A stretch of DNA of 64,000 bases from Ischnura elegans (GCF_921293095.1 NC_060251.1:99496566-99560565); one strand, 5' to 3'. Counted from the first letter of the stretch, positions 14,601 to 25,193 are shown. Notes: generated from the sequence alone by a model not told the origin. Numbers and translations are program-made.

Positions 14601-17600
14601 CATAATAAAGGTGTATAATAAAAAAATACGGGTGAAACATTTATCGCTGAAAATGTTATGCCATGTACGTAATCCCAGCTGCATTAATAGTCTCTAGTTG
14701 TCTCAGTACAATTTGCAGAGGTAGTTAGGCTGTATTGGGGGTATCTCCTTGGTATGATAAGTGGAGATTTTACGAGATAAAAAGGTTCACTACAAAGAGG
14801 TTTGCCTATAAATTTACATGTAAATCTGACGGGACCGTAGGGGTGGTATGAAGTATGGAGGTTTATGATGTAAAGAGGTTCATAACATAGAGGTTTTACC
14901 GTAACAGCTCCTTAAAAATATTTGAACTGTTACCTTTTTTGCACTCTCACTGCACTCTTTATATGATTTACTGGATTTAGCCTCCTCCATTTCCAGCAAA
15001 TATTTAGCTAATTTCTTCACTTGTTTGTACAGAGTAAAGCATTCCTTGTGATCAGGATCCAACTTGAGGCACTCACGAACTTCCCTGAGGATATACCAAA
15101 AGTATTACAAAATTACAACATGCACTTGATTTTATGATTAGGGTTGAAACAGAAAAAGGCCAAAATAATACATCTACTTGCAACATTGTTATAATTTTCA
15201 ACTACCTAAGAATATTACCAGCTCAAAATTAGTTATAAAACTTAGGAACTTCAAACTTGCGGCTAAAACTGAAACAGATGATAATAATGGTGCAGAAATA
15301 ATTTGTGGGAAACCAAATTGAACCCTGTTTAGCTGTTGAATTCAAAGATTTTTTTGAGGAGTGGAATGAAAGTAGTGATTTCAAATAGGCCGGCCAAGTA
15401 CATTTTCGTAGGGTGTGGACACACACACTGACAAAGGCCCAAATTTTCATGTTCAAAAAAAGTTTCCTAAGCATTGGGCCAAAAGTCAACAACTTCTTAC
15501 CGTCCGAGTACAATAGGGAGGTCAATCTTCATTTATTTCTAAAATATGTAAACAATCGGCTTTTTACCTATCCAACAATCTTTGATTAAATACATAATTT
15601 TTGTTTTTTTCCAAGCAAACCATTGCAGTGAAGTTTTCTCGGGTTTTGCACCGAGTCAAGTCCTCCATTTCTCCTTCCAACGAAATCGAAACGTTGGAAG
15701 GAGAAATGGAGGACCTGACTCAGTGCGAAACCCGAGAAAACTTCACTGCTTTGATTAAATATATTTTTGCAAATATTGGTGCACGTTCTTTTTTTTCCGC
15801 TATTTAAACCAATTTCTCGAAAATTATTATATAATGAGGGTTGCCGAGACAAAGGAAACTTCTTGGTTTCCTAAAGCTCTTGATATTTAGTTTATGTCTT
15901 TGTAAATAATATGGAGTAATAAACACTATTATTATTAGTAGAACTCAGAGAAGAAGTTCCTGGATAGGAACTTCAGCAACGTCTCTCAAATGGAAGGATC
16001 AGGTGGCAGAAATAAAAGGAGTCACTCTGACTAAAAAACAGTGACTTTATTCCCTTTAAGAATGAACTAATGTTTCCCAGCCTCTTGGCCGTGACCACCA
16101 CAGCGAGTCGCCATGCCAAAACTCAGCTGCGAGCCAAGCTAGGTATACCCTTTTAATCTTCCCCCAGGGAGGGTCCAAAAAACCCTCTTATCTACCCTGG
16201 ACCAACATCCACCGATCACGTGCAGGTCATCTCGTAGACTTGCACTTTGGACAAGTATGCCTACGTGCAGGCTCACAAGCAGCAATGGCTGCTGGATGCT
16301 ACAATATCTATCATAGAATATTGTTTAAAAATTGTACATGCTGCTCAAAAGACAAAGAATTCAATTCTGAGTCCAAATTTTTCGTGAAAGGAACAAATAT
16401 TTATTTCAAAAACTGACTGAATGGCCAATTGCATGACCACAGTCCCTTACCACACAGAAGGGTAATATAAGACGAGAAGTCCGGGTACCTGCTCCGGATT
16501 TCAAGGGTACGGCCTAAATCCTACTTTGTTGGGTCTTGAAACTAATACTTCGCGAACATGCGGCCATCAAAAAAGGGAGTGAGTAAGGAAACGTACATTT
16601 TCGGCATTCGTTTTCCTGCATAGAAAAATCCCCAACGAAAATTTGCTGCTTACATCTCCCCGGTCAAGAAATGTCCTGCCACATATTTTCGTCATTAGTA
16701 GCGAAAGGGTCAATCTGAGAGCTTTCATGTGCATTAGGCTACGTGCACCATATCAGTCACATCATATATGCGGCACCTAAGTAGCTGTGACCAACGGTGT
16801 GCTATGAGAAGCCAAAAATGTGACTCATTCTTAGGTCATAATGACCGAAGAACCATGAATATGAAGTACATGTTTTGGTCATTATAACTGAAGAGGCAGT
16901 GAACGTGTTAAATGGTAATAGGCAGAGACCCTTCAAATTTCACCTGCGTTCCTTCATAAGAAGTTTTCAAACCTTGGTCCCTTGAAAAAATTCCCACCAG
17001 GGCTCCACTGTATTAGATTTTGTTTTGAAATACAATTGATTGGGGTGGTTTTTGCTGACCATAGCAAGTGCCATGAAAAGATTTTTCCAGGACTCTCAAA
17101 AAATTCCCCGAGTGCTTTCAGAAGACCAAATTTCTCTGAGTATTCCAGGTTTATCATTTTAACTGACACCCTTTATTAAAAAACTCCAGGTGTTGCTTGG
17201 GAAGGATAGTACCCAGAGAAGTGGGAAACCTGGACCTTAGAATTTATGGTCACATAGTGGAATTTTGATGTATTCTCTCTGAGAGTGTCATAAAGTGTGT
17301 CTACCCAGTAGCATATCCAACCACAGAAGTTGCATGACGTGACGTAACAAACAGTAATGAGAAAATGACGCTAAGGATGCATCCGACACAACCGAATGTA
17401 GCACAACTGGGTTCGACTACATGAGATGTACCAATGTACTAACTTTAGTCGCAATCCATACAGAAATTCATAGCGGACAGACAAACAGACATCCTTTTTA
17501 TCGTAAATATACATATTAAAAAATCACTCACTTTAGGGATGACTCAGCATCACCCAACTGGTAGAGCAGCTTGGCAAGACGGTGCAAACCAGCTGTATTA

Positions 17601-20600
17601 TCTGATCGCAAACGAGTGGCAGCCCTCACATCAGCAATGGCAAGAGACATCTCTTCTAAACTGGTGTAGACATCTGCACGGAGTTCCCTCAAAGTAGGGT
17701 CCCAAGCACACACCTAGGACGAGGAAAAAAGTTAGCAAAATAATGGGGGATATTTTCGTTGCACAATCACAACAAAAACTATATACACAGGGTAATTATA
17801 AAGGAATGGTGCGATTACAGTAATTTGTGCTTTGGCTCACAATGAGTCCCGATCTCACACCTAGTGATTTTTTCTTCTGTGGGTACATCAAGAGTGTTGT
17901 AAATAGAAAAAACATTTGCGATCTAAACCTTTTAATGAACCGGAATAATGATGCAATGACAACCATAGACAAAAAAATTTAAACTAATGTTTCGACAGAA
18001 GTTGAGTATCGCTTGGACATTGGTCGAGAGACTAAGGGCACACAAATTTAAATTAATCAATTAGGGGGGGTGTCTATAATAATGTGATGTGATTTTTGGA
18101 CCCCTTCAACCCCCTTAGCGAGATTTGGCTTGACCTCCAAATCTCTCCTAAGATTGTTCAAAATGCGTGTTTTCAGTGTAAATACATTGATATATTCTTC
18201 ATCGCATTGGATTTATTAAAAAAATTAATTATTTTTATTTAAGATTATTCTGCTTCACTAAAATATAGTATAGTTGAAATCATCTTTTGTCTCCTGGAAT
18301 TTTCCATGGATATCTTCTTCGTATGAGATTTTTAAATAGCGTGTCAGCAACCATTAATTTTTGTCCAGTGCAGATATACTAAGATTCCAATTTTATACCA
18401 TTTCTTGCAGAAAAATCGTGATACTTGCCCCCCCTTCCACACGTGAGACTGGGTGAGAATCTTGACCTCCTCCTCCCCCTAAACACCTCACGTAATTAAT
18501 GGATTATGTAAAACAACTGTTTGAACAACAAATTCAAAAAATAAAAATTACAATAGTTTTCATCAAAACCATGTTTAAAACTGCACCATTCTTTTAAGAT
18601 AACCCTTTATTTAACTGGAATATGATTACATCAGGCTGTTACCTCAATAACTCGACCGAGAACTGCGATGGCATTGTGGTAATCATGGTACCGAAGCAAT
18701 TCCTTAGCACGTGCTATGTCCTCCTTGATAGGATATATTCTGGCATGACCATTGTAGGCTTCCTCATTCTCAGGGTCATGTAATAACTGTAAATGAAGAT
18801 ATAAATCAGTCTATTTACTTATAAATTATACACAAAACAAACATATTACATCTAAATCCAAGATATCTTCAAAACTTCTTTGAACAAAGCTGAAGGAATG
18901 CATTCACTCATCATAATCTTGGACTGCAATTCATCCCTAATGACTACCTATGAACTTTGTTCATTTTGATTATTATTTATGTCATACCTGCCCTTGCTAC
19001 CTGACTTATTTTACCTGCTAAACTCATTCCCTTTGAACCAGGCCCAACAAATGCAGTATTAGTCACCCTAACTTGTCTTCTTACTAGGCACCTTTATCTC
19101 TTCCTTACCCACATATGTATAGAAATTAGCTCTTATATCACAAATGGATAACATATATTGTGTTGAATGGAGAACAGGTATCTATTTGAGGGGGATGTTG
19201 AAAGAGTAGGTAAATAAATGTCAAATAGAGATCATGACGTCAACATAGGGAATGAGGCATCATGCCAAACTATGTTCTGAACATAAAAAAATAAAAGTAT
19301 GACATAGACACTCAGGATATAGAAGTTTCTAAAAGTTTCTAAGCATTCTTCCCCCTAGCATGGTTTTCAACATCCCCTTCCTGCCCAGTGCTCACTCCAT
19401 CTCAACCCTATGTCTCCACCGTATCTTAGCAAGAAGCTTCATCTCCTCACCAACCTCAGCAACTTTCCCACTTTTCTATCCCCTTCCACACGCACAGTTG
19501 CGACCAGTAAGGAAATTTGGTATTTGCTAATCACACTATAGCAACTATGTTTTCCAAAACCCCAAATGCTAAAAACTTATAGATATAACACCTACACATA
19601 TCAACAGTGTACTCCTTAGTAGTCGCTTAAAAGCCTCGAAAGTCTACTGAGAAACAATGGCAAACAATAAATTCTATGTTCACTCTCCTTAGTTCACCAT
19701 TGGTCAATTCTTCTAGATTTTATTTTAAAACAACAACTAAACTGAAATCCAATCTCATACAATACCGTATAATGGAGAGCGGATGAAAATAACATTACGT
19801 GGACGAAAAATTTCCAATTTAAACTATCTGAACCCACTGACGGCCTCAGATCATTCGGTGAAATTCGCCAATATTTGCTATTGCAATTAAAACTCATCTC
19901 ACGCCACAACATTAAATGAAGGGATACTTACCACTCTTTCATACTCCTTTTGAGACTCGTCTAAATCACCCTGCTTTAGCAGAATATTGGCTCTCTGCAA
20001 CCTAGCCTGGAAGTTAAACACCCAATTATGCAATAGAAAGATAGTGGGCATCCTTATTTATATATACGCCGACAATACAGCTAGACGGTACTCACAGGAA
20101 TAAAATCAGGTTTCAGCTCAAGCACTTTATCCACATCTGAAAGAGCAACTTTTGATTTTCCTAAAGCTAAATATACTGTGCCTCTTTTAAAATAAGTTAA
20201 ATGGTTATTCGGGTCGCCCTCTGAAATAGAAAGGTAAAATAAATTTTCAGCGACGAATCAATTGATGAATAATTACACGTTGATCGGAAAACTTACCCAC
20301 AGCCGCATGATAATGAGAAAGGGCATCTTGTAACTGTCCCCGAGAAAGTAAATCTCTTCCCATTTCGAGGTGCTTGTTGACATCATCCTGAGAAGTGCCC
20401 CAAGATTCTACAAGGGAAAAAGTTCACACGTTTTCGAACAACTTCGTTATATTACTAACAAAAATATCATAAACTTAAAAAGTGTACATCTATAAAGATC
20501 AAGATAAAATGCAAGCACAAAAATGAAAGTTAACACTGACCTGTTATCATCAACTGAACCAAAACTATAAAGAACCATTTCTCAATTCGCCTAAAGTTAA

Positions 20601-20628
20601 GTAGAAAAGAATGAATAACCATTGCCAT
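2627..20628 (-). CDS. DNAJC3: DNAJC3 / p58IPK, ER-lumenal TPR and J-domain co-chaperone (10 exons)
   Basis: Family role: ER-lumenal co-chaperone that binds misfolded clients through TPRs, stimulates BiP through its J domain, and was first described as an inhibitor of PKR/PERK. Minus-strand exons in order: 20628-20541, 20407-20297, 20220-20096, 20006-19932, 18786-18643, 17713-17532, 15084-14934, 10184-9992, 8556-8388, 2888-2627. All junctions are GT-AG, the phases agree, and the exons sum to 1500 bp (499 residues plus stop; human is 504). The start is ATG at 20628, with a second in-frame Met two codons on. A hydrophobic stretch (WFFIVLVQLMIT) at about residues 18-29 looks like a signal peptide. 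TPR-type helices run from about 31 to 385. The J domain starts RRDYYKILDVKRSATKKEII (390-409) and keeps HPD at 420-422. The C-terminus FQFKFHFN is the family signature. Introns are full of transposons but no exon is damaged. An ERSE lies upstream. Confidence 0.96.
3004..3117. mobile_element. Short hAT-type MITE (CAGGGGCGGATC termini)
   Basis: The ends are inverted: CAGGGGCGGATC on the left and GATCCGCCTATG on the right. The flanking 8-mers TTTGAACC and TTCACACC agree at 5 of 8 positions, as expected for an old duplication. It holds a long G run and shares internal sequence with the element at 57729-57940. It lies in the last DNAJC3 intron. Confidence 0.55.
3156..3549. mobile_element. MITE of the CAGGGCTGGG family
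   Basis: The left end CAAGGCTGGGCAAAATAC and a right end running into CCCAGCCC are inverted repeats. The interior is rich in GTATTT/AAATAC-type repeats, as in the better copy at 36248-36672. The flanking 8-mers ACCCATAG and ACCCACGA are similar but not identical, so this copy looks older. Confidence 0.55.
5178..5575. mobile_element. Inverted-repeat MITE, possibly piggyBac-like
   Basis: Near-identical inverted termini share AACGTTGCGTGAACGCAAC (left at about 5194-5217, right at about 5537-5560). Outside them, TTAACCC on the left faces GGTAA on the right, which would fit a decayed piggyBac-type end with a TTAA duplication. It lies inside the 3.65-kb hAT-like element, so it jumped in later or came along with it. 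The superfamily is a guess. Confidence 0.45.
7134..7649. repeat. Long foldback (arms about 240 bp, loop about 45 bp)
   Basis: The arm 7134-7375 is the imperfect reverse complement of 7419-7649. The outer pair is CGAAGGGTCGCTAATCCGCG against CGCGGATTAGCGACCCTTCG, and the inner pair includes GTTAAC against GTTAAC. Open frames crossing it on both strands are products of the symmetry, not genes. It is inside the hAT-like element at 4280-7930. Confidence 0.8.
8557..9991. other. DNAJC3 intron 8, no clear feature
   Basis: Intron between exons 8 and 9. No protein similarity is recognised in its open frames. A stretch near 9475-9520, read on the minus strand, resembles an interspersed CCTGAAGATGATG...GAAACCCGGGTCGT motif whose origin I cannot name. 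Confidence 0.4.
10337..11299 (-). mobile_element. LINE fragment, minus strand, split by a hAT MITE
   Basis: This is the reverse complement of the 3' half of the LINE at 43780-44765, including the conserved stretch that gives WSVALYGAE there. It runs from the 3' tail (TATTAT-rich, about 10337) to about 11299 and is interrupted at 10417-10726 by a younger hAT MITE. It lies in the intron between DNAJC3 exons 7 and 8, beside a second copy in the opposite orientation (11419-11905). Confidence 0.7.
10417..10726. mobile_element. 310-bp hAT MITE with exact 8-bp target duplication
   Basis: The ends are CAGTGGCTCCCAACC and GGTTGGGAACCACTG, the classic hAT-type terminal inverted repeat. CTCTAGAA flanks both sides (10409-10416 and 10727-10734). 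The interior repeats GGGTGCCG-like words and has no coding capacity. It sits inside a LINE fragment, so the LINE is older. Confidence 0.9.
11419..11905 (+). mobile_element. LINE 3' fragment, plus strand
   Basis: The reading frame includes KSLIWSVALYGAETWTLRRE, a C-terminal signature of reverse-transcriptase ORFs of RTE-like non-LTR elements, and runs on to a 3' tail of ATAATAATA. It is a 5'-truncated copy of the family at 43780-44765, oriented against the neighbouring copy at 10337-11299. Confidence 0.75.
12243..13105. mobile_element. hAT-type element with nested C-rich MITE pieces
   Basis: The left end CAGGGGAGGATTC and right end ATTCCACCCCTG are inverted. The flanks ACTGCTAT (12235-12242) and ACTGTTCT (13106-13113) agree at 6 of 8. 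Inside are further MITE-like ends, such as CCTGGCTACGCCACTG at about 12942-12957, so the stretch is a nest of several small insertions. Confidence 0.5.
14208..14901. mobile_element. Pogo/Tigger-like MITE (TA target)
   Basis: The termini are CAGTAAAACCTCT and AGAGGTTTTACCG, flanked by TA on both sides, as in pogo/Tigger members of the Tc1-mariner group. The interior repeats GAGGTT and AAAGAGG words. No transposase is seen. It ends 32 bp from the donor site of DNAJC3 exon 7 (exon end 14934). Confidence 0.7.
15085..17531. other. DNAJC3 intron 6, unidentified repeats
   Basis: The intron contains the perfect-arm hairpin at 15625-15749. An ATTATTATTA stretch near 15930 resembles the tail of a retroelement. 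The span 15950-16900 reads like repeat-derived DNA without a frame I can name. The open frames at 15601-15852 come from the hairpin's symmetry. Confidence 0.4.
15625..15749. repeat. 125-bp hairpin with 58-bp arms
   Basis: The arm 15625-15682 pairs almost perfectly with 15692-15749 across a short loop (AAATCGAAA). The inner arm sequence is CTCCATTTCTCCTTCCAACG against CGTTGGAAGGAGAAATGGAG. TTTGATTAAATA occurs on both sides (about 15583 and 15750), perhaps a target duplication. Confidence 0.85.
17842..18050 (+). pseudogene. mariner-type DDE transposase C-terminal fragment
   Basis: The frame reads SPDLTPSDFFFCGYIKSVV and, after one stop codon, ends with TNVSTEVEYRLDIGRET. The (S/T)PDLTPxDFFLWGxxK block and EYRLD ending are typical of mariner-like transposases common in arthropods. 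Only the last part survives. It is in the DNAJC3 intron between exons 5 and 6. Confidence 0.7.
18787..19931. other. DNAJC3 intron 4, mostly featureless
   Basis: A C-rich stretch at about 19340-19480 resembles, in minus orientation, a diverged copy of the LINE 3' part at 10337-11299 (shared pattern around TTTTCAACATCCCC). Otherwise nothing is recognised. Confidence 0.35.
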
Positions 20629-21548
20629 GATATTACGCCGAATAATATTCCTCAACTGACAACGTCTCTATAAGTAACAGACAACTTGGCCGACATAACA
20701 TCCTCTCAACAGAAACCAACACAACAGTCAGCTTTACATCTCGTCAGTCCAAGTCGTGAACGTTCGTGGTTCGCGTTCATTGGCCATAAGCATTGAAGGA
20801 AATAATTGACGAACTAAAATACAATTTCGCGGCATATCCGAACACCATTACCACAGAGAATGGCTATAATTCTAAGACCGTGGCTATAATCTTGGCCATT
20901 ACCTTGATCATTTACTATTCTAGACGCAAGATTTAAAACATGAAAGCTATAAATTAATTGGCGCCGCTGAAAATTTATTTTAATATACTCTTTTCATTTA
21001 ATGTCGATAAAATTATTTAATCCTTACAGTTGTTTCAAAATACTGTGTAATGAGTCTCTGTAAATTGAGCCTTATAAAAGAATATCCCAATTAGAAAAAA
21101 AAATGTTTAAAAATGATTTTTAATCATTTCAAATAATTATAAAATGAAAATGTCATAAGATGGGTAAATTCGTGACTTTTCAATATTTTTATTTAATGCA
21201 TAATAAATTGCCCTTTTAAAGTTTAGTATCATATTGTTTTATTTTGTTGATTACTTTTATATGGATATATAGGAAGTAGTGACTTATTTATTTGCATTAA
21301 AATTTTATTTCTCGTAGAAATACGATATGCGAATTATTATTTCAAAACAGTTGCAAAATTATTTTCACTACACTTTAAAATTTTACATGTTTGGAAATAG
21401 TTGGACATTTTTAAAAATAATTTCAAAATCCTCAAATAAATTTCAAATAGTTCATAATATTCTCATAATCGCTATGGCATCATGGGTTGATTTTCCTTTT
21501 TTTGCCCCCCAAATAATTGCTTGCCTCAAATCCATTCACCTGTTTAAA
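20629..21548. other. DNAJC3 5' flank and intergenic DNA
   Basis: The first 150 bp should hold the 5' UTR and promoter of DNAJC3, including the ERSE at 20765-20783. No TATA box is obvious. Beyond about 20900 the DNA is very AT-rich, without frames or repeats I can name. Confidence 0.45.
20765..20783 (-). promoter_or_regulatory. ER stress response element (ERSE) upstream of DNAJC3
   Basis: On the minus strand the sequence reads CCAATGAACGCGAACCACG, an exact match to CCAAT-N9-CCACG. It lies about 137 bp upstream of the DNAJC3 ATG in the gene's own orientation. In animals this element binds NF-Y and ATF6/XBP1 and drives unfolded-protein-response genes; p58IPK is a known UPR target in mammals. 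Function here is inferred from motif and position. Confidence 0.75.
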
Positions 21549-21649
21549 ATCCATTTTTGCCACATATACATGTGGCAAAAATGGATTAATTGGACATTAT
21601 GATTACTGGACTAATATTACGTAATATTAGTCCAGTAATCATAATGTCC
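21549..21649. repeat. Two adjacent perfect inverted repeats
   Basis: The first (21549-21588) has 18-bp perfect arms, with AATCCATTTTTGCCACAT against its complement, around a 4-nt loop. The second (21592-21649) is a 58-bp perfect palindrome with no loop, beginning GGACATTATGATTACTGG and centred on ATTACGTAAT. Neither shows other ends or a target duplication. Confidence 0.85.
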
Positions 21650-21692
21650 CCTAGTTCTAAAGCTATCTTCTTTTTCAGAACTGGATTAATAT

Positions 21693-22221
21693 CCCAGTGA
21701 GAAATGGGTGGTGGAATCCACGTGGAAATGTAACGTGGATACCACGTGTTTTTGGTCGTGGAATCAACGTGGAAATTTGGTGGAAAAATTAAAACAGCAG
21801 TAGGTGCTGCCCTGAAACATTCTTATACATTACCATGGCAATGCATAAGAATGTATAAAAATTTGAAACAGGTTTATACAATTTTTTCATAGGGGATACC
21901 ATCATTTTCTGCTCCACCATCAGGCTGTCAGTTGAAAAATAAACATATCTAATACAGAAATATTACATTCATGTCATTTATCCTGAATTTTCCCTGTGGG
22001 TCCAGTTTGAATATGATTATCTAGAACATATCTTCTCAAGACATCTTGTAGATATCAGAAAAGGGGAACATTCAGAAGCCTACAAAATGTCTGGAAGCTA
22101 TTACAAAATATTTTATGGATATTTTATGCTATGATGATCCTTTATCTCATCTATGAAATATTGTCCACGTTACATTTCCACCTAATTTCCACGTGGATTC
22201 CACCACCCATTTCTCACTGGG
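21693..22221. mobile_element. 529-bp MITE with long inverted termini
   Basis: The left end CCCAGTGAGAAATGGGTGGT and right end ACCACCCATTTCTCACTGGG are perfect inverses, and the similarity runs on through GGAATCCACGTGGAAAT. ATAT flanks both sides, a 4-bp duplication or an extended TA. Several CACGTGG words lie in the termini. No coding frame. Confidence 0.75.
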
Positions 22222-22859
22222 ATATGTTTTCACAAAAGCATAAGATCCCTCCTCGCATAGACCCTACGTACTAGTTCAGAAGTTCACATGGGCATTTATA
22301 CATGCACACAATTTGCTTAGCCTTCATATCCTGTGGGGCTCTCATGAGTTCAAGGTTTATGATTCCTGGCCCAAGATTATCACTATCGAGCCATCACTCT
22401 TATGCTTGCTCAGCGGAGATTCTCTTATAGTATGCCAACTGTGGCAATGATCATCATGCCAGTGATTGGAAATGCCCTCAGCACTTGATGGAACTTGCAT
22501 GGCTGGCAAACGTAGTGCCTATTGATCTCTTGTCATGTTCTCCCATCTCTAGATTGAGATTCCGATGCCCTGGTGTTAAATTAAGACCTGCTGCCTGCTG
22601 CTATTGAGGTGAACGGATGAGCAAGAAAAACTTTTCTTCTCTAATAATTACTTTAATCATAAGTTTTCTTTGATTAAACTCTTTAGACTTTGAAAGCATA
22701 TATCTAAAGTTATATCTTTTACTTCATTTAATTAAATTATACTCTGAATTCTTTAAATTAAAATACATATTTATGCAATTCAAAACGTCATATAATTATC
22801 ATATGCAGTTTTAGATTAACACTCCCTCCTAGGCCTTAACGAAGTTACTACTACATGTA

Positions 22860-23240
22860 TGACACGCATTTTATCCAGCAATGCAGTGGTAGGGGAGAGT
22901 GGGGCAAAACAGACTGTGCGGGGCAAAACCGACTGGGCGGGCCAAACTGACCCTTTTAAAATCACCAGGTAGTTGTTGCTTTCAAGCAGCAACATTATTA
23001 AGTTTTAGGCAGTTTTCTTAAGGGTTTTTATTACATTTGTTTTGGATCTGGCAGCTATTATGCCAATCTGATTTACCAAAAGTAAGTTAATATGATAATT
23101 TAGTGTTTTTAGTAGTGTTTTAAGCCCGTGTGAGTAGTAGTAGTAGCTGAGTAGTTGATTAAGGATATGTTTGTATTGCCATATTTCTTACACTGTGTGT
23201 CATGGAGCAAAACCGTCATCGGAGAGTGAGGCAGGACTAA
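22860..23240. repeat. GGGGCAAAAC-type interspersed repeat
   Basis: The stretch near 22894-22944 reads GGGGAGAGTGGGGCAAAACA followed by two more GGGCAAAAC/GGGCCAAAC words. This pattern recalls repeat elements scattered in arthropod genomes. I could not find a matching second end. Confidence 0.3.
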
Positions 23241-23620
23241 TTAAATGAAATCGACTAATTAAATTAACACCCAATTCCAAAGCCTTCATGGTTTGGGCAA
23301 TTATGTTTTAATAGCTCTGCTACCTAATACCTGCCAATTTACCTCCAAGCATTGCACAAGTAAGTTGAAAGAAAGCACTATGCACACTTGGAGTATTAAC
23401 CGAAAATGTCCATTTTTGGCTATGATTGGAAGATATTAGTAAATATAGCTTACAGCACTCATGCTCAGTCTGCACAAGGTGGCAGCTGTCTGTCTGTTTA
23501 TCCCAGGATCCCCTCCCGGGGTACAAGGAAAGATACCTACAATATGGATTCACCATCCTGGAAATAAATATCCTGTGAGGATCATACTAGGGTTATTCTC
23601 CCACAATCGTACAAAATGTG

Positions 23621-24496
23621 GTCCATGGACTGCGATGAAAAAGCTAAAATAGGTCAATCAAAAATAAAGTGGCATAGGTATTATTTTATGTACCATTTTA
23701 CTAATTTTAGTAACAAATTATCAAAGAAAAAAAATTATATTCCCCAACTTTAATGTCCACAGATTATGATATGTCATGTCCGTGGACAGTCCCACATAGA
23801 TTTTTGAAGAAGTGTTTATGGAATTAACAATCTTCACTAAATAATTTATTATAAAATCTATGATTAAACAAGTTAAAAAAATATAAACATTCCAAAATAG
23901 TTTTTTTGGGTTGCTTAATTTCATATTTATCATAAAATAAAAAAACATTTATTCTACCGAAAAAAAGCAATATCCGTGGACACACAGGAAAAAGAGGGAA
24001 TTATTCATAGGATATGGTGGCAGCCTTGAACAACCAGTGTGTAGAGAAAGATATTGTCAGGTTTATTGGGTTATTTAAGTTCATACTTGGTTTATTGAAT
24101 GTTTTAATGCTGGAGGAAATTTTTTTTTTCAGTCTTTTAAAAGTGCCAAGATCATCAGTCATGTCTGTGGACAGGTAAAAATTAGTATAAGTAAAATCTT
24201 TTACTGATTACAATTGAGATATCTTTTGAAGCTATATAATGCAATTTAAATGTAGTAAGGACAGTGCTCTAACTTATATTAAGTCCTAACTATAACTTAA
24301 TTTAGTGGAAATCGTCATGTCCGTGGACATCACGTTCGTGAAATCTGCAGTCCATGGACATTACGGATGGTAACGGGCATGATGATACCTACACAATGAC
24401 TAGTCACAGAATGTCCGATGACAAATTAAAAAAAATTCTTGTGAATAAATCAATATTCCTCTTCTTCTATGGACATATATATCGTGTCCGTTGACA
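23621..24496. repeat. Cluster of palindromic TGTCCGTGGACA-like motifs
   Basis: Palindromic copies lie at 23621-23630 (GTCCATGGAC), 23777-23788, 23971-23982, 24162-24173, 24318-24329, 24349-24360, 24412-24423 and 24485-24496, most within one or two bases of TGTCCGTGGACA. The DNA between is AT-rich, without a frame. They may be subterminal binding sites of an unidentified transposon; no element ends were found. Confidence 0.65.
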
Positions 24497-24830
24497 GCAC
24501 AAAAGTAAAAATAAAAAAATTGTAAACATTATAAAAATGATCTCTGCCACTTACGTCATTAGATTGTTTGATTGACAAACTGCAATTACACAATTTTGGT
24601 TCTCAATAAACAAAAATTAACTTTTAAAATTTTGCCTGTAGAAAATGTACGTTTTTTTGGAGATGGACCCTTTTGAGTATGCCAGGAATAGCAGCAAGAT
24701 GAATGTCTGGTTAACCCTTATGTGCTGAATTTTGAGTGGAGCCAATGAGCATTTTCTAATGCAGAAGACCTAACGTTTGGTAAAGCTGGCATGGATTTTT
24801 CAACGTAAATGACTGGACGTTGGCTATAAC

Positions 24831-25185
24831 CAGGGGCGCCGACTTATAAAAAATATTGGGGGGGCCCATATCGGAGGTCTTGCACCAGGAAGAGGTTAAA
24901 TTGAAAGTGTGTCGCAGCACCGAAACACTACCATGATTCACAACACTTGATTCAGCTAACCTGCTAAACCATATAATTATTTGTTTCAACACTCATTGTT
25001 GAATTTATTTTAAAAGGTAACTATCGTCAAGCATGGGAAATAAAAATCACCAATATATTTTTGTGATTTCACAAAGCATTATATAACTTAAATATTTTCT
25101 TGAATTATTGAGGGGGCTCCGCCCCCCCAAACGAATCTTTGAGGGGGCTCAGGCCCCCTCAGGCCCCATGGAGTCGGCGCCACTG
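24831..25185 (-). mobile_element. 355-bp hAT MITE (CAGKGGCGCCGACT family)
   Basis: The ends are CAGGGGCGCCGACT and AGTCGGCGCCACTG. The exact 8-bp duplication GCTATAAC is at 24823-24830 and 25186-25193. It has the same internal sequence as 49264-49614 in the opposite orientation, and 42664-42925 is a third, shorter copy. Confidence 0.88.
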
Positions 25186-25193
25186 GCTATAAC

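Noticed and set aside
24713-24730. TTAACCC as a piggyBac end
   Set aside because: No matching GGGTTAA partner with inverted termini was found, so it is likely chance.
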